Source of the DNA: an uncultured Muribaculaceae bacterium
GTDB taxonomy: Bacteria > Bacteroidota > Bacteroidia > Bacteroidales > Muribaculaceae
Length of the DNA stretch: 26,071 bases
Direction: 5' to 3'
Assembly: GCA_910584055.1 (NCBI GenBank)
Contig: CAJTZS010000052.1
Span: 1 to 26,071 of the forward strand
In this document: positions 1 to 9,007 of the stretch, in pieces
Layout of the letters: the number at the start of each line of letters is the position of its first letter
Numbering within the stretch: the stretch's first letter is position 1
Made by a program: the position numbers and the translations under genes
The notes under the pieces: model-generated
Told to the model about the DNA's origin: nothing
Database searches by the model: none
What the model saw: the letters and a program-made list of their open reading frames with translations, nothing else

Positions 1-4
1 AGCT

Positions 5-43
5 AAAGCCGACCTGAAAATCAAAAATCAAGTCGGCTTTTTT
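5..43 (+). terminator. Intrinsic terminator of a gene upstream of the window
   Basis: A 9-bp perfect stem (5-13 pairs with 32-40) encloses an 18-nt loop and runs into a T tract ending at 43. In the plus direction this is a Rho-independent terminator shape, so a plus-strand gene probably ends just left of the window. The loop is long, which lowers confidence. Confidence 0.55.
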
Positions 44-101
44 CGGATGGATACGGAGAATTCAGTCACACTCAATCGAACCATAAATTTTTTTTGTAAA
101 A

Positions 102-133
102 ACAAAAAATTCACCGCCGAAGCGGTGAATTTC
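102..133 (-). terminator. Intrinsic terminator of the lyase/SusCD operon
   Basis: An 11-bp perfect stem (107-117 with 122-132) closes on a 4-nt loop that reads TTCG on the minus strand. It is followed on that strand by a T-rich tract (about 95-110). It lies 33 bases past the stop of the lyase gene at 166, so it ends the minus-strand operon that starts near 8560. Confidence 0.85.
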
Positions 134-165
134 AATAAAATAATATGTATTGTCGTGTTTCGGAG

Positions 166-1467
166 TTACTGGCGGTAGAACATCAGCGTGGAGCAACCCA
201 ACTGGTCGAAACCGCCCGTGTTTTTATCATATTCACCGGCACCGCCGTCAGGACGCAGATAATTGGCCATCTCGTCGATATATACAGTCTTGAAACCGTT
301 CTTTTTGGCATAGTTCAGGTAGATCTCCCATCCCGGACGCTTTGTGCCTCGACCACCTGCGCCAAGTTCAGTACGTTCTCCCGTCTTGTTATTACTGTCG
401 GGACACCATATATACATAGTGTATGGCAAAGAATTTGTCGGATGCAGGAAATCTCCGTCACCTGTCGGATTATCTATCCGCGGAGTGTTATATTTTGCAA
501 TATATTCCGCCATAGCGATCATACGGTGATTGTCATAGGCGAAAAGGTCTTCACCGATGTTTAGGGCCATCTGGCAGAAAGCGCCCATCAAGACGGCGCA
601 CATTGTGCAGTGACCCTGGTCACGGCCGGATTCATTGCACTGGGCAATCTTCAAACCGGGAACGTCAGGATCGTCATATACGAAATTGGCTGCCTTCTGA
701 TAGTTACCCGACCCGATTCCGTTCTTGAAATAGATGATGGCCTCGTTGATCATCTCCTGATCGTCCATAAGTATACCCATCGACAGAATCGATGTCATGG
801 ATGCCAAATCCCAGTTCAGCCAATAATGGTCATAAGTGTTGTTATGGCGAACAAGGAAATCGGAAGCCTGTGGATAGAATTTCTCTTTCAGCCACTCGCA
901 GGCTTTCTTGAAGTCATCGCTCTTATCCCAGTCTTTATAGTTACGCAATAACTCCATTCCATTCGCGATCTGATGAATCTGGAAAAGGATCAGTTGCTGG
1001 TTGGTGTCACCGTTATGATGAATACCGTCGCAGTTGTTAACCCACGCCATGACATTTGAAATAGCTGTAGCGGCAGCCGTTTCATCATCTTTCAGCACCC
1101 ATTGCAGGGCCTGCTGATAGATGGTGGCACAGTCACGGCCGAAAGTGGTTGCATTGTTGGGGCATTCCGCATTTCCGTTTGTTCGGGATATCAGTTTAGT
1201 AGGTGTGGCCTGACGCGTATTCGAAGAATACTGGTTATCAAGCATTTTCTGATATGCCTCTTTCCATGGAGAAAGATCCAGGTTCTGACGCACATAATTG
1301 ATATCAGCCTGAGAATGCATCATTGCGGGATGTTGAATAGTATATTCCTTGTTCTCGAAAGTTTCCCAAGAATCCATGTCATTCACACCATCCTTAATCT
1401 CCGAGCACGAGGACATTGAGAAGGCGACCATCCCTGCAGCGAGCAATGTATATTTTTTAGCTTTCAT
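166..1467 (-). CDS. Alginate/glucuronan lyase-type polysaccharide lyase lipoprotein (PL38-like)
   Basis: 433 aa. A lipoprotein signal peptide ends at Cys21 (FSMSSC). The rest looks like an all-helical (alpha/alpha)n toroid of the alginate-lyase superfamily (Pfam Alginate_lyase). Two motif blocks mark a probable active site: HNNTYDHYWLNWD at 208-220, resembling the Asn-Asn-His/Tyr-Trp block of PL5-type lyases, and NESGRDQGH at 278-286, with Arg and His placed for charge neutralisation and catalysis. Family members cleave 1,4-linked uronic acid polymers by beta-elimination, leaving a 4,5-unsaturated uronate at the new non-reducing end. CAZy PL38, which I think fits best, includes enzymes acting on glucuronan and alginate; the subfamily and substrate are inference. 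It is the last gene of the minus-strand operon, 83 bases after the Ig-domain lipoprotein gene. Lipidation suggests surface or periplasmic attachment. Confidence 0.75.
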   Translation of the reverse strand: MKAKKYTLLAAGMVAFSMSSCSEIKDGVNDMDSWETFENKEYTIQHPAMMHSQADINYVRQNLDLSPWKEAYQKMLDNQYSSNTRQATPTKLISRTNGNAECPNNATTFGRDCATIYQQALQWVLKDDETAAATAISNVMAWVNNCDGIHHNGDTNQQLILFQIHQIANGMELLRNYKDWDKSDDFKKACEWLKEKFYPQASDFLVRHNNTYDHYWLNWDLASMTSILSMGILMDDQEMINEAIIYFKNGIGSGNYQKAANFVYDDPDVPGLKIAQCNESGRDQGHCTMCAVLMGAFCQMALNIGEDLFAYDNHRMIAMAEYIAKYNTPRIDNPTGDGDFLHPTNSLPYTMYIWCPDSNNKTGERTELGAGGRGTKRPGWEIYLNYAKKNGFKTVYIDEMANYLRPDGGAGEYDKNTGGFDQLGCSTLMFYRQ

Positions 1468-1550
1468 TTTTCTTGATTGAATTTGAGGAAATTTAGATGT
1501 ACCGGGGGAATCTTGGGGATTCAGAATTCCCCCGGAACATCCTGTGTAGA

Positions 1551-2945
1551 TTATTTACCTGCTTTTATTTCGTCTTCAGCAAACTTGATTGCATCTTCCT
1601 TACTCTTGAAAGAGCGGATCCAGAACACGTCATACCATGCAGCGTTCTTATCAACGTTTCCGTTAGGTATATCCGCAACTTTTACCTGGAACAGATTGAA
1701 ACCGTGGAAACCTTGCCATTTGCCTACCGCTGCATCCCAGACGAGAAGACGGTTCCCATCGGAAAGATCCGTGCCGGCCTTGTCATGCATAGACGCGTCC
1801 CTGACATCGAATGTATTGTCTCCACCTTTCTGGAGGTTTGTCTTGATAGCGTATACCGGATAATCGCTATGCCACCATTCAAAAAGATTGTTGTTGCCGC
1901 AATCGATCTTTATGTCCCGTCTCCATTTGCCGGAACCGGCATCAGGGAAATTGATACGCCAGAATTCATCACCCCTGTCTTCTGGAGCCGCATTATTGGA
2001 ACATATCCAGCCGTTCCATTTGTTTTCCGGTCCCCAGTAGCAGAGTCCGGGAGTCACAGACACCTCTATAGTGGCAGTCTCGCCGGTAGCCTTGCAGGTG
2101 GCAATCACGGTAGTGGAGCCGAAACCTGTTGCGGTTACCTTGCCGCGATATACGGTGCAGACTTTGTCGTTGTTGGTTTTCCACTCAACCGAGCCGAGCG
2201 TAGCTCCGGCAGGTTCATAAGTCACGTCAACAGGCACTTCATAACCCGGAAGCGAAAGACCGCTCAGGTTGGAATTGACAATAACTTTCTCAACCGCGAT
2301 ATACGGGTCGATATGGAGACGATACGAGCCATAGACCTTGCTCTTGTCATGCGCTACGCAACGGATTTCCACATCCCCTCTCTTAAGGCATTCCACTTTG
2401 CCGTTATTGTCAACGGTAGCTATGCTCTCGTCCATGGATTTCCATGTCACATAGTCATAAGTGTGGTCCGCAGGCAGGAGGGTTGGCTTAAGCTCTATGA
2501 TATCGGTTTCATATATCTTTCCGTCCTCTCCTGCGGGAGTGACGTTATCGAGTTTTATCTCATCGACTTTTATAACCTGGGGGATGACCTTTACCGTCAC
2601 TGTCCCGGTTGCCCCGAATCCGAGGCGTTCAGGTACGGCTGAAATCACAGCTTCACCTACTGAAACGGCATGTATCGTACCGTCCTGATCCACCGTCGCA
2701 ACCTTTTCATCTGTTGAAGAAAACACGATAGGCAAATCCTTAGCCTCCTCGGGACCTACGCTGTAGACCAATGTAGAGTCCATGCCAACGGCAAGGGGAA
2801 GAACCTCGCTCACTTCGAACTTGATCTCACTGGGCACCATAGCCTCGGTATACCATGTTGTCAGCACCTTGTCATCGTCGCACGATGCCATCGCCATGGC
2901 TAAGAGAGCGGCAGGAACCAGACTTTTAATATATTTAGTATTCAT
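1551..2945 (-). CDS. Surface lipoprotein with bacterial Ig-like (BIG2) repeats, SusE-position glycan-binding candidate
   Basis: 464 aa. Signal peptide with lipobox AMASC, Cys22. The next residues are DDDK, an acidic run typical of Bacteroidota surface-lipoprotein export signals. Three BIG2-type Ig-like domains follow at roughly 35-120, 125-213 and 217-300, each with the W/F-x-S-x-(N/D)-x-x-(V/I)-A-T-V pattern (for example FSSTDEKVATV and WKSMDESIATV). The C-terminal part (about 305-464) is rich in Trp and Gly and I do not recognise it; by position it is the likely ligand-binding part. It sits directly after susD, where SusE/SusF-type surface glycan-binding proteins are usually encoded. I infer that the Ig domains act as a stalk holding a glycan-binding tip. 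No catalytic motif is visible. Confidence 0.7.
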   Translation of the reverse strand: MNTKYIKSLVPAALLAMAMASCDDDKVLTTWYTEAMVPSEIKFEVSEVLPLAVGMDSTLVYSVGPEEAKDLPIVFSSTDEKVATVDQDGTIHAVSVGEAVISAVPERLGFGATGTVTVKVIPQVIKVDEIKLDNVTPAGEDGKIYETDIIELKPTLLPADHTYDYVTWKSMDESIATVDNNGKVECLKRGDVEIRCVAHDKSKVYGSYRLHIDPYIAVEKVIVNSNLSGLSLPGYEVPVDVTYEPAGATLGSVEWKTNNDKVCTVYRGKVTATGFGSTTVIATCKATGETATIEVSVTPGLCYWGPENKWNGWICSNNAAPEDRGDEFWRINFPDAGSGKWRRDIKIDCGNNNLFEWWHSDYPVYAIKTNLQKGGDNTFDVRDASMHDKAGTDLSDGNRLLVWDAAVGKWQGFHGFNLFQVKVADIPNGNVDKNAAWYDVFWIRSFKSKEDAIKFAEDEIKAGK

Positions 2946-2973
2946 ATTGTTTTCCTTTATTATTGCTTACATA

Positions 2974-4671
2974 TTAGCTTGCCCATCCCGGATTCTGACG
3001 GAGGTTCTTGTTGAGCTGAAGCTGCTCGGCCGGCAGCGGGAACAAATAATTCTTCTCTTCCCATTTGCGGCCGCTCTCCCATATTACGCGTCCTTTGGAA
3101 TCTACACGCGATGCGGGGAATTTCCTGCGCTCATACTCTGTGCCGGTGACATGCACTCCCACGAAGTCCTGAGGCATCTCATCCTGCGCGGTTTTCCAAC
3201 GGCGCAGGTCATCCAGACGGAATCCTTCGCCATAGAACTCAACACTGCGCTCGCGGCGTATCTCTTCGCGCATGCTTAGACCATTCTCATTAACAAGCTT
3301 GTTGCTAAGGTTGGGCATATTGGGATTAACACGCTTACGCACAAGGTTAAGCGAAATATTGAGGTCGTTGTCGCTTATGGCTTCGTCACGCTCATATACA
3401 GCTTCTGCATATGTCAGAAGCACCTCTGCATAACGTATCAGCGGGAGGTCATAGGTCTCCATACCGGTTTTCACCATACGTTCGCAAGCCCATTTCTGAC
3501 CAAAATAACCTGTGCCGCTTCCGGGAGCGAAATTGGAAAGATATTTACGGGCAGCATCGCCATCGCTGAAATCGCGTCCTCCGTTGGGGTCGTCACCCTT
3601 CCAGAAATCATCGCCCGGACGCATCAAGGCGTTTGCCATGCGGTTGTCGCGGTTCTGCCATTCGGATGCCATCGTATCATATCCCTTGAACAGCGGAGAC
3701 ACATTTATAGGAAGACCGTCCGAGCAAAGATAGAGGTCTGCAACTTTATGCGACACAAGCTGTGCGTTTGCAAGACACTCGGTAGTGATATTGAAGCCCA
3801 CTGTTACGTCATCGTTATAGCGACGGCTCCAGATGTATTCCTTGTTAGAGCTTTTTGTAAGGCCGGCAGGATTACCTTTCACATCCTCAAGGATGAAGAG
3901 GTATTTATAAGACTGCGTGCCGAGAGCCTCAGACTTGAATATCTCGAACTGTTTTGAATCGATAACGGCCTTCGCTGCCTTGGCTGCCTGGTCGAGAAGT
4001 CCGGAAGCCCTGTCGGTAAAACCACGGAATTTCATCCATGTTCCTTCGAAGAGGGCGACACGCGCCTTGAATGCCTGAGCAGTCTCGCGGCCGACATACC
4101 CGGCTTCAACAGTGCTTACTTCGGGCAAGAGCTCAATGGCTTTGTCGAGATCACTGAGAATAAGGTCTGCCACCTCGTCGCGATGGTTACGCGATGCATA
4201 GAGTTCCGGGCTGTCGGTATCAAGAACCCCGGTAACAATGATGGCGTCTCCGTAAAGGCGTAGGAGCGTAAAGTAGCTGTAGGCCCTGAAAAAATAAGCT
4301 TCTCCGAGCGGTTTGGCTATGTCTTTCTGGTTCTTGAAACCGGCTGCCTTTCCTATAAGGATGTTGCAACGGCGTATATGGCTGTAAGCACCTGTATAGT
4401 TGCCGTCGGAGTTCGGAACAGTGTTCGAACCGTTGGAAATGGTGTTCATCGCACCCTTGTCAACCATAAAGTCACTGTTCTTGTCGTTGTCTTTGGCTAT
4501 GGCCTGCATTTTGGGAGTCCAGTCGTAGAATTGATTTGCGAACGACTGGAAATCCTTTGCCGTCTCCCACAGATTGGGGTCTGCCATCTGGTCCTGAGGC
4601 TCCAGGTCAAGGCAGGAAGTACTCAAGAATGCGAGCGCGGCGGCGGAGATTGTCAATAATATCTTATTCAT
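2974..4671 (-). CDS. susD: SusD/RagB-family nutrient-binding surface lipoprotein
   Basis: 565 aa from the chosen ATG at 4671. An in-frame ATG at 4710 would overlap the susC stop and precede the signal peptide, so 4671 is preferred. Signal peptide with Cys20 (FLSTSC) followed by LDLEPQDQ. Family hallmarks are visible: the helical TPR-like segment around GEAYFFRAYSYFTLLRLYGD, the block EIRRERSVEFYGEGFRLDDL, and the C-terminal signature LFPLPAEQLQLNKNLRQNPGW shared by SusD proteins. SusD caps the SusC barrel outside the cell and captures oligosaccharides for import. The gene starts 19 bases after the susC stop, so the two are translated from one transcript. The oligosaccharide is presumably uronic-acid based, inferred from the neighbours. 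Confidence 0.95.
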   Translation of the reverse strand: MNKILLTISAAALAFLSTSCLDLEPQDQMADPNLWETAKDFQSFANQFYDWTPKMQAIAKDNDKNSDFMVDKGAMNTISNGSNTVPNSDGNYTGAYSHIRRCNILIGKAAGFKNQKDIAKPLGEAYFFRAYSYFTLLRLYGDAIIVTGVLDTDSPELYASRNHRDEVADLILSDLDKAIELLPEVSTVEAGYVGRETAQAFKARVALFEGTWMKFRGFTDRASGLLDQAAKAAKAVIDSKQFEIFKSEALGTQSYKYLFILEDVKGNPAGLTKSSNKEYIWSRRYNDDVTVGFNITTECLANAQLVSHKVADLYLCSDGLPINVSPLFKGYDTMASEWQNRDNRMANALMRPGDDFWKGDDPNGGRDFSDGDAARKYLSNFAPGSGTGYFGQKWACERMVKTGMETYDLPLIRYAEVLLTYAEAVYERDEAISDNDLNISLNLVRKRVNPNMPNLSNKLVNENGLSMREEIRRERSVEFYGEGFRLDDLRRWKTAQDEMPQDFVGVHVTGTEYERRKFPASRVDSKGRVIWESGRKWEEKNYLFPLPAEQLQLNKNLRQNPGWAS

Positions 4672-4690
4672 TGTTGTTTCAGATTTTAGG

Positions 4691-7600
4691 TTAGAATGCG
4701 AGATGCACACCGAATGTCACGTTGCGGAGGAACGGATAGCGGTTCGAATTCGTCACGTTACGTGAAGCTTCAGGATCCCAGCCGTCCTTGATTTTGGATG
4801 TCTCCCATAGATCGGTACCCGTAACATAGAAACGCACCTGAGAAAGTATGTTATACTTTTTAAGCAGTTCAGTGGGAAGCGAATATCCGAGGGTGATATT
4901 TTTCAGACGCAAGTAGCTTCCGTCTTCAACCGACCATGACGAGCATTGATAGTTATAGTTGTTGATATCACTTTCATGCGTCAGTGGGGTGTAGTAGCCA
5001 TCGGGATTTGTCTGACTCCATACATTGCCTATGAAATGGTTGGAGAAATTCTGATACCATGTGCGGCATGGTATACGCCATGCATCGGCGCTGTTTCCCT
5101 GCTGACGCCAAACCGTGCGGCGTCCTGCACCTTGGAACACTACGTCAAGGTCAAAACCTTTCCATTTCGCGCCTAAATTGAACGAGAACTGAATCTTGGG
5201 ATCATCCGTCCCGAGATATACGAGGTCTTCATATGTCAGTTTTCCGTCTTTATTTACATCCTCAAACATGTTGGAGCCGACACGAAGCATCGAGATGTTA
5301 CCCATTGTGGAGGTAGCCTGATAACGATCCTTATATTTCTTCAACATCTCCTCATTCTCGATCTTGCCGCAATAGCGGAGGCCAAAAACGGAATTGAGAG
5401 GATACCCTTCCTGATCGGAACGTACACCGGCACCGATTGCACCGGATCCACCGTTGTCAAGAAGCTTGTTGTCGGCATATGTGAATGTCCCCCCTACGTG
5501 GTATTCAACGTTACCGATACGGTCGTTCCACGTAGCATTGAGGTCATAACCCCAAGCTTTGAACTTACCTTTGTTGGCAGTGGGGGCTTTGTCACCAAGT
5601 ATGCCGGGATAAATCACATCGATAAGCATATTGTTGACTTTCTTCCAGTAAGCCTCGAATGTTCCGGAAAGGCGACCGTTGAAGAATCCGAAGTCCAATG
5701 CAACGTTATAGTTATGAACGCGCTCCCATGTCCTGTCAAGGCTCACCAATTTCCCGTTGGTGTCAATCCATGAAATCTTTCCGTTGCCGATTATCACGTT
5801 CTTGTTGGGATTAAAGTTGTATAGGCCCACACCTGAATAGCGGTCGATACCGCTCTGGTTACCTACGTTACCATAAGAGGCACGGAGCTTAAGTTCGCTG
5901 AGCCACTCACGGGTGCCCTCCATAAATGATTCCTCCGTGATACGCCAACCGGCTGATACACCCCAGAAGAATGCCCAGCGGTTCTCGGCCTGGAACTTGG
6001 ATGAACCGTCGTAACGTGCCTGCGCTTCGAAAAGATATTTCGAACGGAAATCATAATTCACACGTCCATAATATGAAAGCAACGCCTCCTGCCATTTCGA
6101 TGCCTTGACACTGTGGAGACCCTGTCCGTTGATTATCTCAAGCGAAGGGATGATGTCCTCGGCATTGTTGGTGTTGGATTCATAATCGGTATATGAATAC
6201 TGTACACCGAGCATGGCCTTGAAGTTGTGGTCTTCATGGAAGGTTTTAGTGTAGTCTGCATATGCCTGCACGGTGAAAAGTTCGCGGCGGTCCCACCATT
6301 TCTCATAGGAAGTCTTCTCTTCTACGGGATCCGTGAACCATACTTTCGTACCGGCATAGTTATAATAGTCTACAGAGAGATTTTTCTTATCGCGGGTGTT
6401 TCCACGGTAGTTATAACCGAACACTGCGTTAAGGCTCAACCCGTTTATTATATCATATTTGAAAGCCTCGCTGACATTGACCGACAATGCTTTATATTTG
6501 TTCTCGCCTCCAAGTTCAGCTTCCCAGTTGGGCGCTTTCCAGTTGCCTCCCCATCCATACGGCTTGCCGTCTATGGTAGATGACGGGAAACCGGGTTGCG
6601 CTGTAGAAGAGGTGAGACATGCCCCGATACGCGAGGGCGCCACCTGATCCTGACGGTTCACGGCGATAGATGACGTGAGCTGGAATTTATCGTGGAACTT
6701 GAACGTGTTGTTCAAACGTATGTTGAAACGGTTGTTATGGTTTTTACCCCATTTCAAGTTAGAGTCGTCGTACATATAAGCGGCAGACACGCGATATGTA
6801 GCCTTCTCATTACCGCCCGACACTGCAAGGTCATGACTCGTAGACCATGAGTTGCCCCAGAGTATATCATTCCAGTCCGTATCAAAGAATGTGAGGTCGG
6901 CAGTGTCACCGAACATACCTATAGGATTGCTGACGTGATCGAAATCAAAATATTGATTCTTATACTCCATCATCATCTTGCACCACCTGATTCTGTCGTA
7001 AGTGTCATCATAACCGTCGTTTCTGTATGCCTCTATCTGTGCCATAGCCCATTGGTCAAGACTCGCCGGACTTGGTTGGTTTCCGATGAATTTGCCGGTG
7101 AATGAACCGTTATAGTCTACACGCACGCGGTCGGATGCGCCCTTCTTAGTAGTGATAAGCACAACACCACCCGCAGCTTTCGAACCATAGATGGAAGCAG
7201 CTGCGTCCTTAAGTATATTCATTGATTCAATATCGGAGGGGTTGATCTGATTCAATGCTCCGACACCTTCATATTCCACACCGTCAATAATCACCAACGG
7301 ATCGGAATTGTTTTTTGAAACGGAGCCACGAATCTTCATGTTCCAACCCTCCTCACCGGGGGCGGAGTTTGAACGTGTCACGATCACACCCGGCACCTGA
7401 CCCTGCATCGCCTGAACCGGGCTCGCGAGTGTGCCCTTGTCTTCAAGTTGCTGGCTTCCGACAACAGTGACGGCACCGGTCATGGTTGCCTTCTTCTGTG
7501 TACCATAGCCGACAACAACCACTTCATCAAGAAGAGCGCTGTCTTCTTCGAGCATAATCTTCATTGGATCCGAGGTAGCCTTTACCTCTTTTGAACGGTA

Positions 7601-7888
7601 GCCCACATAACTTATCACCAGAGTACTGCCTGCCGGCACGTTAAGCGTGAATTTACCGTCAATATCGGTTGATGCACCGACACTTCCACCTTTCAGCATC
7701 ACGGTTGCGCCGATAAGTGGCTCCCCGGTATTGTCTACTATCTCGCCTGTCACCACTGCTGTGGCTTGTTTCTGCGCCGCAGGAGCAGAATAAGCGGGAA
7801 TCGGATAGGCAACAACCGATGCCGCCATCATAAGCCCTCCGAAGAGGATATGATACCGACCAAACGAGTTATTACTTCTTTTTCGCAT
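4691..7888 (-). CDS. susC: SusC/RagA-family TonB-dependent outer-membrane transporter
   Basis: 1065 aa. Signal peptide about 1-35, then a carboxypeptidase-regulatory-like beta-sandwich (about 45-115, beginning VTGEIVDNTGEPLIGATV). A TonB-box region DEVVVVGYGTQKK lies at 121-133, then the plug and a 22-strand-type barrel ending NVTFGVHLAF with the expected C-terminal Phe. Length is normal for SusC. There is no N-terminal STN (secretin/TonB short N-terminal) domain, so the usual SusC-to-FecR-to-sigma signalling path is not evident. With SusD it imports oligosaccharides into the periplasm using TonB/ExbBD energy. The gene begins 49 bases after the ECF sigma gene on the same strand and is probably co-transcribed with it. 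Confidence 0.96.
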   Translation of the reverse strand: MRKRSNNSFGRYHILFGGLMMAASVVAYPIPAYSAPAAQKQATAVVTGEIVDNTGEPLIGATVMLKGGSVGASTDIDGKFTLNVPAGSTLVISYVGYRSKEVKATSDPMKIMLEEDSALLDEVVVVGYGTQKKATMTGAVTVVGSQQLEDKGTLASPVQAMQGQVPGVIVTRSNSAPGEEGWNMKIRGSVSKNNSDPLVIIDGVEYEGVGALNQINPSDIESMNILKDAAASIYGSKAAGGVVLITTKKGASDRVRVDYNGSFTGKFIGNQPSPASLDQWAMAQIEAYRNDGYDDTYDRIRWCKMMMEYKNQYFDFDHVSNPIGMFGDTADLTFFDTDWNDILWGNSWSTSHDLAVSGGNEKATYRVSAAYMYDDSNLKWGKNHNNRFNIRLNNTFKFHDKFQLTSSIAVNRQDQVAPSRIGACLTSSTAQPGFPSSTIDGKPYGWGGNWKAPNWEAELGGENKYKALSVNVSEAFKYDIINGLSLNAVFGYNYRGNTRDKKNLSVDYYNYAGTKVWFTDPVEEKTSYEKWWDRRELFTVQAYADYTKTFHEDHNFKAMLGVQYSYTDYESNTNNAEDIIPSLEIINGQGLHSVKASKWQEALLSYYGRVNYDFRSKYLFEAQARYDGSSKFQAENRWAFFWGVSAGWRITEESFMEGTREWLSELKLRASYGNVGNQSGIDRYSGVGLYNFNPNKNVIIGNGKISWIDTNGKLVSLDRTWERVHNYNVALDFGFFNGRLSGTFEAYWKKVNNMLIDVIYPGILGDKAPTANKGKFKAWGYDLNATWNDRIGNVEYHVGGTFTYADNKLLDNGGSGAIGAGVRSDQEGYPLNSVFGLRYCGKIENEEMLKKYKDRYQATSTMGNISMLRVGSNMFEDVNKDGKLTYEDLVYLGTDDPKIQFSFNLGAKWKGFDLDVVFQGAGRRTVWRQQGNSADAWRIPCRTWYQNFSNHFIGNVWSQTNPDGYYTPLTHESDINNYNYQCSSWSVEDGSYLRLKNITLGYSLPTELLKKYNILSQVRFYVTGTDLWETSKIKDGWDPEASRNVTNSNRYPFLRNVTFGVHLAF

Positions 7889-7937
7889 GAAATTAAGGTT
7901 AGTTATTATTATATTAATTGATTTCTTGATTCATCGG

Positions 7938-8453
7938 TTATCCAACGGCACGAAGATATTCGCGAACATCGCGACGTCCGAGACGCAGGTGGTTCTCCAC
8001 TGTGCGTGTAGACAAATTGAGCTCAATGGATATATCAGACACCTCCATATCGTCAAACCGGCTTCTCATATAGATTATACGGCGCTGCGGGGGCAGGCAC
8101 TCAACGCGGCGTTGCTCAAGTTCCATAATCTGACGGACATAGAATTCCGTTTCGGGAGTAGTGTCCATAGCTTCGTTCTCCACGTCACTGAGGTCGGCAT
8201 GGCTCTGACGGACATACAGACTGCGCAGATAATCCTTCACTTGATTGGCCGCTATCTTATATATGAAAGGAAGGGCGGTCTCTTCATTGATTTGCTTACC
8301 GCAGGTCAAGGCCTTGAACCATACATCCTGCGCAAGATTCTCCACGACGGTGCGGTCATTCACCCGCACGGCGATATAGTTGAGAATCTTTTTCGAGTGC
8401 CTGCGATAGAGGCTGTCAATGAGAGTGTGGTTGGAAATGTTTAAGTTTTCCAT
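7938..8453 (-). CDS. ECF-type RNA polymerase sigma-70 factor
   Basis: 171 aa from the ATG at 8453 (MENLNISNHT). An in-frame ATG at 8543 would add 30 basic residues unlike the family, and lies only about 20 bases from the predicted promoter; 8453 is preferred. Sigma region 2 covers about 13-81 (including VVENLAQDVWFKAL, the helix that binds the core and the -10 element). Region 4 covers about 105-168 with the helix-turn-helix VSDISIELNLSTRTVENHLR. Regions 1 and 3 are absent, as in ECF sigmas. It resembles the Bacteroidota sigma factors that sit before SusC genes. No FecR-type anti-sigma gene is next to it, so how its activity is controlled is not visible. Confidence 0.9.
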   Translation of the reverse strand: MENLNISNHTLIDSLYRRHSKKILNYIAVRVNDRTVVENLAQDVWFKALTCGKQINEETALPFIYKIAANQVKDYLRSLYVRQSHADLSDVENEAMDTTPETEFYVRQIMELEQRRVECLPPQRRIIYMRSRFDDMEVSDISIELNLSTRTVENHLRLGRRDVREYLRAVG

Positions 8454-8565
8454 GTTGGTATTCGGTTTTGTTCGAATTTTAAATTTTGAACTTGTCTTGT
8501 CAAATCTTAATTTACGAAGGTTAAGAACAGACTTTAAAGACATCGTTTTTCACAATGTCACGATG

Positions 8566-8596
8566 CAAAATTATTCTCAAAAAATCGAGATGCCAA
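8566..8596 (-). promoter_or_regulatory. Predicted Bacteroidota promoter of the sigma-susCD-lyase operon
   Basis: On the minus strand, TTG (8596-8594), a 20-nt spacer and TAATTTTG (8573-8566) match the Bacteroidota housekeeping promoter consensus. Transcription would begin near 8560, giving a leader of about 105 nt before the sigma-factor ATG at 8453. Confidence 0.5.
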
Positions 8597-8721
8597 CTAA
8601 TTTGATGTTGATTATATCTCGCAATATTAGGTTAGACGAATTTGTTTCATAGGCATTGAGAATTAGAAGTTTAAGAGATTGAGATTTTAAGTTTCACAAT
8701 AATTTGAGACGCACTCCTGTT

Positions 8722-9007
8722 AATGTTTAATGTTGAATGAGTAATGTTTAATGGGTCTATTACCTCGCAGAGCCGCAGAGTGGGAGAGTCCTCATATCCG
8801 GTTATCAGAGGTCGTTTCCACTCCTGCCGAGTTGCAGAGCCTGCCGCTAAAACCACCGCGACAAGCTCTGCAACTCTGCCGGGAGTTCACGACCCTTAAA
8901 AACAAGGTGTATCGATTCTTTGCGCACTCTGCGGCTCTGCGAGGAATAATGTTCAGTGAGATAAATGGAAATTTATATTGAACATTGCACATTTAACATT
9001 ACACATT
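8722..9007. repeat. Nested inverted-repeat element (MITE/REP-like) between sigma factor and regulator
   Basis: Three nested inverted repeats share one centre. Outer arms 8722-8752 and 8977-9007 are 31 nt and match at 26 positions; they are made of AATGTT-type units. Middle arms 8763-8782 and 8925-8944 are a perfect 20-bp pair rich in CTCTGC. Inner arms 8829-8840 and 8865-8876 are a perfect 12-bp pair (GAGTTGCAGAGC). There is no coding content and no T tract, so it is not an ordinary terminator. The right arm overlaps the last codons and stop of the regulator gene. It makes up more than half of the 545-base gap 8454-8998; the remainder holds the sigma promoter and nothing else I recognise. Confidence 0.7.

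Noticed and set aside
1497..2642. 381-codon open frame on the plus strand
   Set aside because: It lies antisense to the Ig-repeat lipoprotein gene, whose product has a signal peptide and clear domains; the antisense product has no recognisable features.
8763..8944. Ordinary terminator for the regulator gene
   Set aside because: The stem arms are over 140 bases apart and no T tract follows on either strand.
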